DNA of 64,000 nucleotides from Ancylomarina euxina (GCF_003863355.1 NZ_QQWG01000016.1:39697-103696), one strand, 5' to 3'. Positions 25,229 to 35,899 are shown, numbered from the stretch's first letter. Program-made: numbers and translations. The notes: a model not told the origin generated them from the sequence alone.

Positions 25229-27928
25229 CTAGCCTTCATTTCTATTTCTGATTTTGTAAGTAAAGCTTAGCATGTAAAACTTATTCATTTTCTTTGAATA
25301 GCTATCAGTCGTATACAAATCTCTTACCCGGTGCGTTCTTTCGCTGGTTTGATTTAAAATGTCGTAAGCGACAAATGAAATTTCACCTCTTTTATTTTTG
25401 AATACTTTGCTTGAAATACCGATATCAAGCAACCAGTTGTTTTCAATATTATGAGAATTGATGTTGTTTTTAGTTTCAAACTTGGTGTTGGTCTTTAGAA
25501 TAAAGCTCTTAAGAAAATTCCAATATAGACTTAAGCTATTGGTTTGAGATAAATATTTTGAACTGGATGTTTTAAGTTTGCTGTTCTTTGAAACGGAATA
25601 ATGCGTTCTACTTGAAAGAGTAAAGTCAAGCTTTTCATTAATATTTGAATGAAGCTCTAAAGCCTGATTCAGGTATAAAGAATTTGAAAACGATTTTTTA
25701 TCATTTATCAAAGTTGGGTTATGCATGTAATTTGCCGAAGCATTGATGTTCAGTTTTGATTTTAGTTTTGTGACAGGGATACCATATGTGATTCTACCGC
25801 TAATATTATATTGCCCATTAAGGTTTGTGGGTTGTGAGAACTGGCCTCCTTTAGGGAGTCTACACTTACCATTGATAAGGGTGTCATTTTCAGCGATAAT
25901 AGTTCTCTGGCTAATGGATCTGTTGGATTTATTTACGCTCATATTCAAAGATGTGAAACGTCCCGTTTCCATATTCGATGATGTGTAAAATAGTATGATA
26001 TTGTGATTTTGAGTTTGCTTTAAGTCTGAGTTCCCCATTGAAATGAAAAGCGGGTTTGAAATATTTGCGATTTCCTGTAGTTGTTGTCCGCTGGGGTTAG
26101 ATGTACCCATTCTGTAATAGATGTTAAACATTGAATTTGCATTCAAGTTGTATGAAAAACTAGCTGAAGGTAAAATGGTGAAGTAACTTTTCTCTAGATC
26201 CTGTTTATTTGGAAATGATTCATCGTTTTTAAGATGAGTGTATTCAAAATCACTTCCTAACATGAAACTTAGTTTGTCGTTACGAAAGTTGTACGAGATT
26301 CGAGAGGTGTTGTTAGTCGTGAGATTTTTAAATTGGTTTGATGTTAGAGTATCAAGCTTTGAATAAGCTGTAGAATTTGTGTCTAGATTATAATTCGATT
26401 TCTTCGATTTTTCTCGATGAATTGAATAGTTGTAGCCCAATGATAAACGACTATTATTTCCTAATTTTTCATTGAATGATATGTTAGATCTAAAATGGTC
26501 GGAATTTGTTTTTTGATTTGATATCTGATCAATATTTTGGTTGCCTTGCTCAGTTTGTCCTTTAAGCTGAGATTTCTGATTAGTATTGATTGTGTTGTCG
26601 TCTCTATTATATGAGGCTTGCACAGATAGTGTACGTCCTTCTTTATTCAAATTTCGGGAGAACATGAAATCCTGGGAAAAGTTGGTTGATTTGTTATCCG
26701 ATGCTGTTTTGTTATTATTAGAATTGATAAATTCAGCAAATTTGTGAGTTTCAGAAATTGATGTGTTCTTCGTTTTTAAATCCGATGTTGATAAGTTTGA
26801 GCCCAGCATGATTTGATTTTTGGGATTGCTTTTAATATCCCAGTTAATGCTTAATGCATGTTTAGTCTGATCGTTGTTTGAGGTGTCTTTTTCAGATAAC
26901 ACCTGGCCTTCACGTGGAAAGGACGTGTAGGTACTTAAACTTCTGGTTTCGCTTTTTATATCATTTTCAGAATAGCTATAGTTGGCTGATAATTCACTTT
27001 CATTTTTACCCTTGTTATTAAAATCTAAGCCTAGATTATTATCTTGTAAATCATTCCCACTAATCGATCGTCGAAAAGCTCCTTTGCGACCTAAGTGAAG
27101 TGGAGCGTTAACATTCTTTGAGTTTCCGACAATTGTAAATCGAGTGTTTTCAGAAAACTGATTGAGGGTGGCTTTCATAGCATACTTCTCATCTTTACCT
27201 ATTCCACCAGCAATGTTCCCAAATCGCATATTCTTACTTTTTTGTTTGGTTACAATGTTTATTGTTTTGCTTTTCACCTTATCCTCAAAACCTGAAAATT
27301 TTGACTCTTCACTTTGATATTCATAGACTTCAATTTTCTTTATGATATCAGTAGGAAGGGTTTCTAAGGCTCGATAGACATCTTTCCCAAAGAATTTTTT
27401 TCCATCAACTAAAACTTCTTTAACGGTTTGGCCTTGTGCTGTTAATTTACCATCAAGGCTATAAAATCCAGGCATTTTTGCAATTAATTCTTCTGCTGTA
27501 GCATCCGGATTTACTTTAAAGGCATCCGGGTTGAATATTGTAGTATCACCTTTTTGCTTTGTTGGTGGGAGTGTTTCAACGATATTAATTTCTCTCAACA
27601 TTTTTTTGTTTTCAATCAAATTGAACTGGCCAACATTTATTGTTGTTTTGTCGAGATGGATTGTTTTCTTTATGGTTCTGTAACCGATAAATGAAATAGA
27701 AAGATGATAGTCTCCAGGTTTGACTTTCATTAGGAAATCCCCCTTATCATCAGTAATGGTTCCTCTTATATCTAGTGAATCTTTTTGATTAGTGATAACA
27801 ATGCTGGCGCCAGGCACGGTGTTCTGAGTGTTTGAATCAAATACAGAACCTTTAACAATGCTATTTTTTTGAGCAGTGCTGATGATTGAGCTTAGAGAAC
27901 AAAGAAGAATAAATATATATCGCATCAT
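25229..27928 (-). CDS. outer-membrane beta-barrel (TonB receptor-like) protein
   Basis: The product is 899 residues with a signal peptide ending near ISTAQ. It has a CarboxypepD_reg-like domain (about 22-105, VKGSVFDSNTQNTVPGASIVI) and a plug-like domain (LTAQGQTVKEVLVDGKKFFGKD near 165). A long Asn/Ser-rich barrel of the OMP_b-brl_3 type ends in YMLSFTYKIRNRNEG. No TonB box was identified. This subtype is common in Bacteroidota and rarely has an SusD partner; none is adjacent here. It is probably a single-gene unit. Confidence 0.87.
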   Translation of the reverse strand: MMRYIFILLCSLSSIISTAQKNSIVKGSVFDSNTQNTVPGASIVITNQKDSLDIRGTITDDKGDFLMKVKPGDYHLSISFIGYRTIKKTIHLDKTTINVGQFNLIENKKMLREINIVETLPPTKQKGDTTIFNPDAFKVNPDATAEELIAKMPGFYSLDGKLTAQGQTVKEVLVDGKKFFGKDVYRALETLPTDIIKKIEVYEYQSEESKFSGFEDKVKSKTINIVTKQKSKNMRFGNIAGGIGKDEKYAMKATLNQFSENTRFTIVGNSKNVNAPLHLGRKGAFRRSISGNDLQDNNLGLDFNNKGKNESELSANYSYSENDIKSETRSLSTYTSFPREGQVLSEKDTSNNDQTKHALSINWDIKSNPKNQIMLGSNLSTSDLKTKNTSISETHKFAEFINSNNNKTASDNKSTNFSQDFMFSRNLNKEGRTLSVQASYNRDDNTINTNQKSQLKGQTEQGNQNIDQISNQKTNSDHFRSNISFNEKLGNNSRLSLGYNYSIHREKSKKSNYNLDTNSTAYSKLDTLTSNQFKNLTTNNTSRISYNFRNDKLSFMLGSDFEYTHLKNDESFPNKQDLEKSYFTILPSASFSYNLNANSMFNIYYRMGTSNPSGQQLQEIANISNPLFISMGNSDLKQTQNHNIILFYTSSNMETGRFTSLNMSVNKSNRSISQRTIIAENDTLINGKCRLPKGGQFSQPTNLNGQYNISGRITYGIPVTKLKSKLNINASANYMHNPTLINDKKSFSNSLYLNQALELHSNINEKLDFTLSSRTHYSVSKNSKLKTSSSKYLSQTNSLSLYWNFLKSFILKTNTKFETKNNINSHNIENNWLLDIGISSKVFKNKRGEISFVAYDILNQTSERTHRVRDLYTTDSYSKKMNKFYMLSFTYKIRNRNEG

Positions 27929-28074
27929 ATTTTTTAGGAAAATGAGCTGCTAATATAGATATATCGAAGGTTTAACAAATTAGGAGGTAGGGTTAATACT
28001 TGTTAAATATGATATGGAAGTGTTTAATGGTCTGAATACTTGCCTTGTAGATTGAGTGGGTGGATATGAAAAAT

Positions 28075-28103
28075 AAAGGCCTGACACGAATGTCAAGCCT
28101 TTT
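28075..28103 (-). terminator. terminator of mdh
   Basis: AAAGGCcTGACA / TGTCAaGCCTTTT with loop CGAA, 24 bp past the mdh stop on the minus strand. Confidence 0.8.
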
Positions 28104-28126
28104 CATATTGTGCAGTTGAAGAAGGA

Positions 28127-29062
28127 TTAGATGATATTCATTCCATCCAAAACATCCATTACTGACTTAACTGCGGCAGCAGAACCTTTCAATAATTCCA
28201 TTTCGGCATCGTTCAGTTTTACTTCAATTACTTCTTCGATACCAGCCTTACCTAATTTAACAGGTACACCTAAATAGATGCCTTCCATGCCATATTCACC
28301 GTTTAGAAGTGTACAAACAGGGAAAATTCTTTTCTGGTCACGAACAATAGCCTCTACCATTTGAGCAGCAGCAGCACCTGGAGCATACCAAGCAGAAGTT
28401 CCCATTAGGTTGACTAACTCACCACCACCTTTTTTAGTTCTTTCGATAATTGCTTCTAGTTTATCAGCATCGATCAACTCAGTTACAGGAATACCAGCAA
28501 CAGTTGTGTAACGAGGAAGTGGTACCATAGTGTCACCATGACCACCCATCAATAGAGCTTGAATATCTTTTGGTGAAACTTGCAATTCGTCAGCAATAAA
28601 TGCACGGTAACGAGCAGTGTCAAGTACACCAGCCATACCAAACACTTTAGTCGATGGTTTTTTTGCTGCTAAATAAGCTGCGTAACACATCACATCTAAA
28701 GGATTAGAAACAATGATGATGATCGCATCAGGAGAGTGCTTTACAACGTTTTCTGTAACCGACTTTACGATTCCAGCATTGATAGAAATTAAGTCATCAC
28801 GACTCATGCCTGGTTTACGTGGAAGTCCTGATGTAATTACAACAACTTCAGAACCTGCAGTAGCTTCATAATCGTTAGTTACACCTGTTACTTTAGTATT
28901 GTAATAATTGATTGGAGCAGTTTGCCACATATCAAGAGCTTTACCTTCGGCAACGCCTTCTTTGATATCCAATAAAACGACTTCGTTTGCTAATTCTTTT
29001 TGAGCGATGCAATTTGCACAAGTAGCGCCTACATTACCCGCGCCTACAACAGTTATTTTCAT
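28127..29062 (-). CDS. mdh: malate dehydrogenase
   Basis: This 311-residue enzyme is of the LDH-like malate dehydrogenase type. The NAD-binding ITVVGAGNVGATCA is at the N-terminus, the substrate-specificity loop SGLPRKPGMSRDDL near residue 80 (Arg typical of malate specificity), then SNPLDVMCY, and the catalytic MGGHGDTMVPL near 173. It interconverts malate and oxaloacetate with NAD in the TCA cycle. It is monocistronic with its own terminator. Confidence 0.96.
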   Translation of the reverse strand: MKITVVGAGNVGATCANCIAQKELANEVVLLDIKEGVAEGKALDMWQTAPINYYNTKVTGVTNDYEATAGSEVVVITSGLPRKPGMSRDDLISINAGIVKSVTENVVKHSPDAIIIIVSNPLDVMCYAAYLAAKKPSTKVFGMAGVLDTARYRAFIADELQVSPKDIQALLMGGHGDTMVPLPRYTTVAGIPVTELIDADKLEAIIERTKKGGGELVNLMGTSAWYAPGAAAAQMVEAIVRDQKRIFPVCTLLNGEYGMEGIYLGVPVKLGKAGIEEVIEVKLNDAEMELLKGSAAAVKSVMDVLDGMNII

Positions 29063-29815
29063 ATGCGTAATTTTTTATATTATCGTTTAAGTCCTTCATT
29101 CTGTTTTGCTTTTAAAACTTAAAGCAGAATTTCAAATGAATTTAGCTTAGAACGATAAAGTATATACAACTAATAATTTGATGTTCTTTATTGAAGAAAT
29201 ATTTCTTTATTCGAAGACAAATATATTCAGATTGGCATAAAATAAATGCCTTATTTACCTGCTCTTCAACAGTTATACTTAAATATATGAAAATAGTTTA
29301 GCTTTTGTGTAATTACGGATGCTTTTATCTTAAACCCGAAAACGATTGCGTCTCGAAAAATAGATGTTTTTATTATAAATACTGTTGTTTAGAGCCTTTT
29401 AGGAAAGGAATATGGAAATTGAAATATTTAAGGTGAATTGAATTTTTAATTAAGGAGATTTTTATTGATTTAGTTACTTCTCTCTTGAATTTAGTTATCG
29501 ATTGTGAGAAATTATGCTTAGTAGGTGATGGTCTTGTTTTATTTCTCTTTTTTCAATTATAATATTAAGAATTCATTATTTATTTGGTTGTGAAAATGCC
29601 TCAAGTTTATTTTGTACTGTCTTTATTTAAAATCTCGCACTTAAGTCGGGTTTTTAACCCAGAATTTCTTAATTTCGTGCCAAATTTTTCGCAAACAATT
29701 TTTATCTAAATACGAGTTGCTTAGATTGAAAGACAGTTAATTAGATTAAGTTTTTTAAAATTTATGATTTTGAATTTAGCTGTTTAGGAATTAAGGACTC
29801 AAAAATTAATAAATA
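29063..29815. other. 753-bp gene-free region between mdh and valS
   Basis: This region is very A/T-rich and divergent, so it must hold promoters for mdh (minus) and valS (plus). No open frame, RNA-like fold, T-box or strong inverted repeat was recognised. Confidence 0.5.
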
Positions 29816-32437
29816 ATGGAAATCCCAACAAAGTACAATCCTGCAGAATCGGAGGACAAGTGGTATAAGTATTGGATGGATAAAGGATTCTTCCACTCTG
29901 TACCAGACGAGAGAGAGCCATATACAATTGTGATACCACCACCAAACGTCACTGGTGTGTTACACATGGGGCATATGCTGAACAATACGATTCAAGATGT
30001 ATTGGTCCGTAGAGCTAGACTACAGGGAAAAAATGCTTGTTGGGTACCTGGAACCGATCACGCATCTATTGCGACTGAAGCAAAAGTTGTGAATAAATTG
30101 AAGCAGGAGGGCATTTCAAAAGCAGATATTACTCGTGAAGAGTTTATGGAACATGCTTGGGAATGGAAAGAGAAACATGGTGGTATTATTTTGGAACAGT
30201 TGAAAAAACTGGGTGCATCTTGTGATTGGGATCGTACTGCATTTACTATGGACGAGGGTCTTTACGAATCAGTAATCGATACTTTTATTGATCTGTATAA
30301 GAAAGATAAGATCTATCGAGGTGTTCGTATGGTAAACTGGGATCCATCAGCTCAAACAGCTGTTTCTGATGAAGAGGTCATCCACAAAGAATTGCAATCG
30401 AAACTTTACTATTTAAGATATCAAGTTGAAGGTAGCGATGATTATATTACGATTGCAACCACTCGTCCTGAAACGATTCTAGGTGATACAGCAGTTTGTA
30501 TTAACCCAAACGACGAACGTTTTGCTCATTTAAGAGGTAAGCGTTGTATCGTTCCTTTGGTTAATCGTTCTATTCCGATTATCGAGGATGAATATGTAGA
30601 TGTGGAATTCGGTACAGGTGCTTTGAAAATTACACCTGCTCATGATATTAATGACTATCAGATTGGTGATCGTCATAATTTGGAAACCATCGACATTTTC
30701 AACGATAACGGTACCATGAGTGAAGCTGCGCAGCTTTATGTAGGGAAAGATCGTTTTGAAGTTCGTGACTTGATTCTTCCTGATTTGGAGAAAGCCGGTA
30801 ATTTGGTGAAGGTTGAAGATTACGTAAATAAGGTAGGTTTTTCTGAGCGTACCGATGCGGTTATCGAGCCTAAATTGAGTATGCAGTGGTTCCTTAATAT
30901 GAAGGAATTGGCTGAGCCAGCTTTGGAGCATGTGATGAATGACGATATTCAGTTACACCCTGCTAAGTTCAAGAACACCTACCGTCATTGGATGGAGAAT
31001 GTAAAAGATTGGTGTATTTCTCGCCAGTTATGGTGGGGACAGCGTATTCCGGTTTATTACTTACCAGAAGGTGGTTATGTAGTAGCAAAGACAATTGAAG
31101 AAGCTCTTGTTGAAGCAACAGCTAAAACAGGTAAAACCTATCAGGCTGAAGATTTGCGTCAGGATGAAGATGTATTAGATACATGGTTTTCGTCTTGGTT
31201 ATGGCCTCTTTCAGTTTTCGACGGTATTCGTAATCCAGAAAACGAAGAAATTAATTACTATTATCCTACTAATGATCTTGTTTCGGGACCAGATATTCTA
31301 TTCTTCTGGATCGCTCGTATGGTTATTGCAGGATATGAATATAAAGGAGAGAAGCCATTTTCTAATGTATATTTAACTGGTATCGTTCGTGATGAATTAG
31401 GTCGTAAGATGTCTAAATCATTAGGGAATTCACCAGATCCATTAGATCTAATTGCTAAGTATGGTGCTGATGGTGTTCGTGTAGGTATGCTATTGTGTTC
31501 TCCTGCCGGGGGAGACTTGCTTTTCAACGAAAACTTACCCGAGCAGGGACGTAATTTTACAACGAAGATTTGGAACGCATTCCGTTTGGTTAAAGGATGG
31601 GAAGTTGCCGATATTGAGCAACCAGAATATGCTCGTATTGCAACTGAAGTTTTCCATGCTCGTTTGAATAACACCATGGAGCAACTGGATGAGCAGTTCA
31701 AACAGTATCGTATCAGCGAAGCTTTAATGACTGTTTATACTTTATTCCGCGATGAATTCTCATCATGGTATTTAGAAATGGTTAAGCCAGCTTATCAGCA
31801 GCCAATAGATAAGAAGACTTTCGATTCAACTGTCGCTCTTTTTGAGAAGTTAATGCAGTTGTTGCACCCATTCATGCCTTTCTTAACAGAGGAAATCTGG
31901 CAATTACTTGCCGATCGTTCTGAAGAGGATAGTATCATGGTTTCAGTTATGCCTAAACCAGATTCATATGATGCTAACTTATTGGCAAAATTTGAGCAGG
32001 TGAAAGAAGTGATTGTAGCTGTTCGTAATATCCGTAAGCAGAAGAATATTGCTTTCAAGGACGTTTTAGAAATGAACTACAAAGCAAAAGAAGATAATTA
32101 CGATACTTCTTTCGATTCTGTAGTAGCTAAAATGTGTAACCTGCAAGAGATTACGATTGCGAATGGTGAAATGACTGGAGCCATGTCGTTTATTGTAAAT
32201 GCAATTGAGTATTTTATTCCTCTTGGAGATCTTGTTGACGTTGAAGAAGAATTGAAGAAGATGGAAGAAGAGTTGAAATACACTCAAGGCTTCCTAATGT
32301 CAGTTCAGAAGAAAATGAGCAACGAGCGTTTTGTAAACAACGCACCTGCAAAAGTAATTGAGATTGAGAAGAAGAAAATGGCTGATGCCGAAGCTAAAAT
32401 TAAGGTTTTAGAAGATCGTATTGCTAGTATGAAGTAA
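29816..32437 (+). CDS. valS: valyl-tRNA synthetase
   Basis: This class I synthetase has 873 residues. The HIGH-type motif HMGH is at 50-53 in [15 protein letters not shown]. The editing domain contains [12 protein letters not shown] near 210, and the KMSKS loop [11 protein letters not shown] is near residue 530. A C-terminal coiled coil (about 800-873, charged heptads) is typical of ValRS. It attaches valine to tRNA-Val and hydrolyses Thr-tRNA-Val. A clear terminator follows. Confidence 0.97.
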   Translation: MEIPTKYNPAESEDKWYKYWMDKGFFHSVPDEREPYTIVIPPPNVTGVLHMGHMLNNTIQDVLVRRARLQGKNACWVPGTDHASIATEAKVVNKLKQEGISKADITREEFMEHAWEWKEKHGGIILEQLKKLGASCDWDRTAFTMDEGLYESVIDTFIDLYKKDKIYRGVRMVNWDPSAQTAVSDEEVIHKELQSKLYYLRYQVEGSDDYITIATTRPETILGDTAVCINPNDERFAHLRGKRCIVPLVNRSIPIIEDEYVDVEFGTGALKITPAHDINDYQIGDRHNLETIDIFNDNGTMSEAAQLYVGKDRFEVRDLILPDLEKAGNLVKVEDYVNKVGFSERTDAVIEPKLSMQWFLNMKELAEPALEHVMNDDIQLHPAKFKNTYRHWMENVKDWCISRQLWWGQRIPVYYLPEGGYVVAKTIEEALVEATAKTGKTYQAEDLRQDEDVLDTWFSSWLWPLSVFDGIRNPENEEINYYYPTNDLVSGPDILFFWIARMVIAGYEYKGEKPFSNVYLTGIVRDELGRKMSKSLGNSPDPLDLIAKYGADGVRVGMLLCSPAGGDLLFNENLPEQGRNFTTKIWNAFRLVKGWEVADIEQPEYARIATEVFHARLNNTMEQLDEQFKQYRISEALMTVYTLFRDEFSSWYLEMVKPAYQQPIDKKTFDSTVALFEKLMQLLHPFMPFLTEEIWQLLADRSEEDSIMVSVMPKPDSYDANLLAKFEQVKEVIVAVRNIRKQKNIAFKDVLEMNYKAKEDNYDTSFDSVVAKMCNLQEITIANGEMTGAMSFIVNAIEYFIPLGDLVDVEEELKKMEEELKYTQGFLMSVQKKMSNERFVNNAPAKVIEIEKKKMADAEAKIKVLEDRIASMK

Positions 32438-32462
32438 GAAGAGATTAACTCTTAATATATAA

Positions 32463-32496
32463 ATGCCGTTCCAACGATTTGGAGCGGCATTTTTAT
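32463..32496 (+). terminator. terminator of valS
   Basis: ATGCCGtTCCAA / TTGGAgCGGCAT with loop CGAT, followed by TTTT, 25 bp after the stop codon. Confidence 0.85.
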
Positions 32497-32622
32497 TTGC
32501 TCTATAACTTAAACTTTTAACTCACCTTTTTCTATTCACTAACTATAGCTTGGTCATCTTATACTGTGCGTTTGACACTCTTCTACCGTTAATTCGATTA
32601 TCTTCTAACTACAACTTAATTA

Positions 32623-32688
32623 TTTGATGTACATGAAACATTGCTTTGATGTATCTTAAACTTATTTTTGATGTACATAAAAAATGAT
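32623..32688. promoter_or_regulatory. three 22-bp iterons upstream of the HU-like gene
   Basis: TTTGATGTACAT (32623), TTTGATGTATCT (32645) and TTTGATGTACAT (32667) recur at exactly 22-bp spacing, which is about two helical turns. The word contains the near-palindrome GATGTACAT. They lie 80-145 bp before the gene at 32767 and look like a multi-site operator. Confidence 0.6.
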
Positions 32689-32766
32689 TAACTTGTAGGT
32701 GATAATGTTAGATCGTAATGACAATAGAATCAACTTATAGTTAGTGTTAATTCAAATCATCGGTAT

Positions 32767-33159
32767 ATGGCAGTCTATTATAAACCTGTAAAAATTAAAA
32801 TACCATTGAGTAAGGATGGTAAAAAAGAGAAATATTACCCTAGGGTCGCGAATCGACGGAAGGAAGATTTAAGAGATATCGCAGATCGAATTTCGTCTAT
32901 GTCTACTTTTAGTCCATCGGATGTGGTTGGTGTTTTAGAGGCTTTCACCGGGTTAATTCCTGAGTTGTTAAAAGACAATACAAGTGTTGAATTGGGCGAT
33001 TTAGGGACCTTCTCTCTTCATATCTCAGCTGAAGGTGTTGATTCGGAGGAAGAGGTGACACGTCATCGCATTAAGAAAAGTACCATTGCTTTTCGTCCTA
33101 GTAAACGCTTAAAGCAAGATATTGCAACGGTTGATTATCGAAAGATTCCGAAGAAGTGA
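32767..33159 (+). CDS. HU-like DNA-binding protein (Bacteroidota-type HU domain)
   Basis: The 130-residue product begins MAVYYKPVKIKIPLSKDGKKEKYYPR and continues with an HU-type body. Helices run around 35-70, and the beta-arm opening is SVELGDLGTFSLHI near 76-90. The tail ITKKSTIAFRPSKRLKQDI-like segment near 105-120 is the family ending. This matches the Bacteroidota HU-like (TIGR01201-related) histone-like proteins, which bend and compact DNA. The gene is preceded by the 22-bp iterons, and autoregulation is a reasonable guess. Confidence 0.85.
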   Translation: MAVYYKPVKIKIPLSKDGKKEKYYPRVANRRKEDLRDIADRISSMSTFSPSDVVGVLEAFTGLIPELLKDNTSVELGDLGTFSLHISAEGVDSEEEVTRHRIKKSTIAFRPSKRLKQDIATVDYRKIPKK

Positions 33160-33327
33160 AAAGAATATGCCTGATGGAAAGCTCCGCTTGTCCGATTCTT
33201 AAAAGAGAATTAGAGATTATTCTTCAAACCCGTCCTAAATGTTTTTGTTTATGTTCTGCATTTTATTGTTAACAATGCATTTAAGTTAGATGTTAAGATA
33301 GAGAGGTTATTTTTGGGCACTTTTATA
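33160..33327. other. gene-free spacer after the HU-like gene
   Basis: The spacer before repeat copy B. No open frame with family resemblance and no clear hairpin terminator is seen. Confidence 0.4.
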
Positions 33328-33510
33328 ATATGGCATCTCTTTTAAATGTTTTTCGTTTTACGAAAGCTTTAGAAAGACCGGGAAGTTCCGAGCTTGTCGA
33401 GGAAATCACCCGGCCGCACTTAAGCGTGAGGCAAATAAGAAAGATATTTAAAAAGTAGCCTTGAATTTCTTTGCTTCGTTTCTTGTTTCAAGACAAGAAA
33501 TGATGTCGGG
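33328..33510 (+). repeat. dispersed ~180-bp intergenic repeat, copy B
   Basis: This copy aligns in the opposite orientation with 2482-2671. Conserved landmarks are TACGAAAGCTTTAGAAAGAC, GGGAAGTT, ATCACCCGGCCGCACTTAAG and TTGCTTCGTTT. The central variable palindrome here is CCGAGCTTGTCGAGG. The two copies lie 31 kb apart in gene-free spacers. Confidence 0.85.
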
Positions 33511-33556
33511 TTTGGGTGGAAAGCCCAATTGTAAAAATTATTTAGGACAAGATTGA

Positions 33557-33922
33557 TTATTCTTTTTCACTAGGAACATGTTGGTATAGTACAATTCGAT
33601 TCGTGACCAATTTTTCGTAATCTTCTGATTCTCCAGATTTGAATTCACGAATGACTTTCCCTTCACAATCCCAAAGCGTAACGCCAAAAGCTAATCTGAC
33701 TCTGGGGTCGGTAATCATCACATAAAAAACGGTTTCGTTCTTGTATGAAGCTTGGTAAATTGTTTTCCCCACATCGCTATCCTTTAAAGATTCTTTAAGC
33801 TCTTTGAGCCAAGCTACATCTTCAAGTGGGTTTTGTACTTCACACTTTGATGTAACATTTTTACTGGCGTCGCATGATGAGAATCCAAGAAACAGGATTA
33901 GAACAGAAGTAATTATTTTCAT
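33557..33922 (-). CDS. hypothetical lipoprotein
   Basis: The product is 121 residues with a lipobox (FLGFSSC, Cys17). The mature sequence has a short helical start (LEDVAWLKELKESLKD) and then a beta-rich part (IYQASYKNETVFYVMITDP, FGVTLWDCEGKVIREF). I do not recognise the family. It resembles small periplasmic lipoproteins that follow a P-x-E-D-x-x-W-L pattern in Bacteroidota. It faces away from the ridA-like gene. Confidence 0.6.
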   Translation of the reverse strand: MKIITSVLILFLGFSSCDASKNVTSKCEVQNPLEDVAWLKELKESLKDSDVGKTIYQASYKNETVFYVMITDPRVRLAFGVTLWDCEGKVIREFKSGESEDYEKLVTNRIVLYQHVPSEKE

Positions 33923-34033
33923 GACTTTGTATTTTTTCTAGAATTTGACTGTTTATGAAGATAGTCATAAATGTTGACTTGAATGATGATTTATTATCTT
34001 CGTGTTTACTATTAACACTAAATAATAAACACG

Positions 34034-34384
34034 ATGAGTATTACAAGAACAGACTCAACGCCAAGAATGAGCCGTATTGTAGAACACAACAATACGATCT
34101 ATCTATGTGGGCAAACCGCTAAAGATGCAAATGCTGATATTAAGGAACAGACGATTACAACTCTTGAGAAAATAGAAGAGCTATTGGATAAAGCTGGGTC
34201 AGATAAAAAACACATTTTATCTGTTACTATTTATGTGCGCGATATGAAAGATTTTGCTGCAATGAACGAAGTTTGGGATGCCTGGGTAGAGGATGGACAT
34301 CAACCAGCCAGAGCTTGTGTCGAAGCTCGCATAGCACGACCAGAATTATTAGTTGAAATGTCAGTCATTGCTGCAAAGAAATAA
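34034..34384 (+). CDS. RidA family protein
   Basis: This 116-residue member of the YjgF/YER057c/UK114 family has the core [16 protein letters not shown] near residue 18, the helix [26 protein letters not shown], and the C-terminal [11 protein letters not shown]... VEMSVIA with the ligand-binding Arg and Glu. RidA hydrolyses reactive enamine/imine intermediates from PLP enzymes. This branch ([15 protein letters not shown] start) lies outside the archetypal RidA group, so deaminase activity is probable but not certain. Confidence 0.88.
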   Translation: MSITRTDSTPRMSRIVEHNNTIYLCGQTAKDANADIKEQTITTLEKIEELLDKAGSDKKHILSVTIYVRDMKDFAAMNEVWDAWVEDGHQPARACVEARIARPELLVEMSVIAAKK

Positions 34385-34408
34385 TATAAAATATAATAGC
34401 AAGTCATT

Positions 34409-34446
34409 AATCTCAGTTTTGATCTTATTCAAAACTGGGATTTTTT
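34409..34446 (+). terminator. terminator of the ridA-like gene
   Basis: AATCtCAGTTTTG / CAAAACTGgGATT with an 8-nt loop and a TTTTTT tail. Confidence 0.85.
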
Positions 34447-34570
34447 GTATTCTTCAAATTTATAATTTCATTGAATTAGATTATTAGCGAATTTCTTCTT
34501 TATTTTGTATCAGATAAAAAGGTCTTTTATTATTTAAGGGATTTTGATCAGTCTGTCTAATAATTTTGAA

Positions 34571-35899
34571 ATGGAAAAAATTAAGCATATTCCTGAAAAT
34601 GGAAAGAAGAGAGTTATAATCATTGGTGGCGGATTTGCTGGATTAAAGCTAGCTCGACAATTGGCTAATACAGCTTATCAGGTTGTCTTAATTGATAAAA
34701 ATAATTTTCACCAGTTTCAACCCTTATTTTATCAGGTTGCAACCTCGGGATTGGAACCCAGTTCTATCGCATTCCCTTTACGTAAAATTTTTCAGAAACG
34801 TCAGAACGTCCATTTTCGAATGGCGGAACTCTTGGAAGTCAATACTAATGTTCAAGAGATTTATACCAGCTTAGGAAAACTGAAGTATGATCACCTGGTT
34901 TTAGCTACTGGCGTTGATACCAATTATTTTGGGAACAAAAATATTGAGCAATTTGCGATCCCGATGAAATCGGTTTCGGAGGCGATTTTTCTTAGAAATT
35001 CCATTCTTAGAAATTATGAGAAGGCGCTAAATGAATCTGATCCTGTAAAGGCTGCCAATTATATGAATATTGTTTTAGTTGGTGGTGGGCCTACGGGTGT
35101 AGAGTTGGCTGGAGCTTTAGCCGAAATGAAATCAGAAATTCTTCCTAAGGATTACCCTGAGTTGGATTTTTCTTTGATGAATGTGTATTTGTTCGAAGCA
35201 TCGGGGCAATTGCTAAATGGCATGTCGGATAACGCATCTAAGAAAGCAGAAGCCTATTTGAGAAAATTGGGAGTGATCGTGAAAACTGAAGCACGTGTAG
35301 CGGACTATGATGGACTAACAATAAAACTTGATAATGGAGAGGCGTTTCATTCTTTCACTTTGGTTTGGGCTGCAGGTGTCATTGCAAATCCGATTAAAGG
35401 AATATCTGAAATTGCAGCCTCTCGAGGTGGTCGAATTCGAGTTGATTTATATAATAAAGTGGCAGGCTTGAATCAAGTATATGCCATTGGTGATTTGGCT
35501 ATTCAAAAAGAGGGCGATTATCAAAATGGACATCCTCAGGTTGCTCAAGTTGGCTTACAGCAAGCTGGTAATCTTGCTAAGAATTTCAAGAATCTTCTGC
35601 AGAATAAAAGCATGAAGACTTTCCATTATAAGGATAGAGGTTCGCTAGCTACAATTGGCAAAAATTTGGCTGTGGCTGATTTGCCAGGAATGAAAATACA
35701 AGGCTTTGCAGCTTGGATTCTTTGGTTGTTTGTTCACTTGATGGCTATTGTTGGTGTGAAAAATAGATTCTTCATTTTAATTAATTGGGTTTGGAATTAT
35801 TTTACATCCGATCAATCTTTGCGAGTTTTGATTAGACCTAAAAAAAGGAGCTTTACCGATATAGCTTCAGAAAGGCATCAGAAAATAAATTTAAACTAA
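34571..35899 (+). CDS. ndh: type II NADH dehydrogenase-like FAD oxidoreductase
   Basis: The product is 442 residues from the ATG at 34571; a TTG 27 bp earlier is less likely. The FAD dinucleotide motif IIIGGGFAGLK lies near residue 17 and the NADH motif VLVGGGPTGVELAGALAEM near 172. YAIGDLA precedes a C-terminal hydrophobic segment (AAWILWLFVHLMAIVG) that anchors NDH-2 enzymes to the membrane. It transfers electrons from NADH to quinone without pumping protons. No terminator follows directly; a decayed duplicate of its 3' end with a terminator lies at 39425-39690. Confidence 0.9.
   Translation: MEKIKHIPENGKKRVIIIGGGFAGLKLARQLANTAYQVVLIDKNNFHQFQPLFYQVATSGLEPSSIAFPLRKIFQKRQNVHFRMAELLEVNTNVQEIYTSLGKLKYDHLVLATGVDTNYFGNKNIEQFAIPMKSVSEAIFLRNSILRNYEKALNESDPVKAANYMNIVLVGGGPTGVELAGALAEMKSEILPKDYPELDFSLMNVYLFEASGQLLNGMSDNASKKAEAYLRKLGVIVKTEARVADYDGLTIKLDNGEAFHSFTLVWAAGVIANPIKGISEIAASRGGRIRVDLYNKVAGLNQVYAIGDLAIQKEGDYQNGHPQVAQVGLQQAGNLAKNFKNLLQNKSMKTFHYKDRGSLATIGKNLAVADLPGMKIQGFAAWILWLFVHLMAIVGVKNRFFILINWVWNYFTSDQSLRVLIRPKKRSFTDIASERHQKINLN

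Noticed and set aside
29063..29815. Possible riboswitch or T-box upstream of valS
   Set aside because: I found no specifier loop, no antiterminator and no terminator hairpin; valS T-boxes are not expected in Bacteroidota.
30530..32287. Several minus-strand open frames of 60-146 codons
   Set aside because: All are antisense shadows of valS, with no recognisable motifs.
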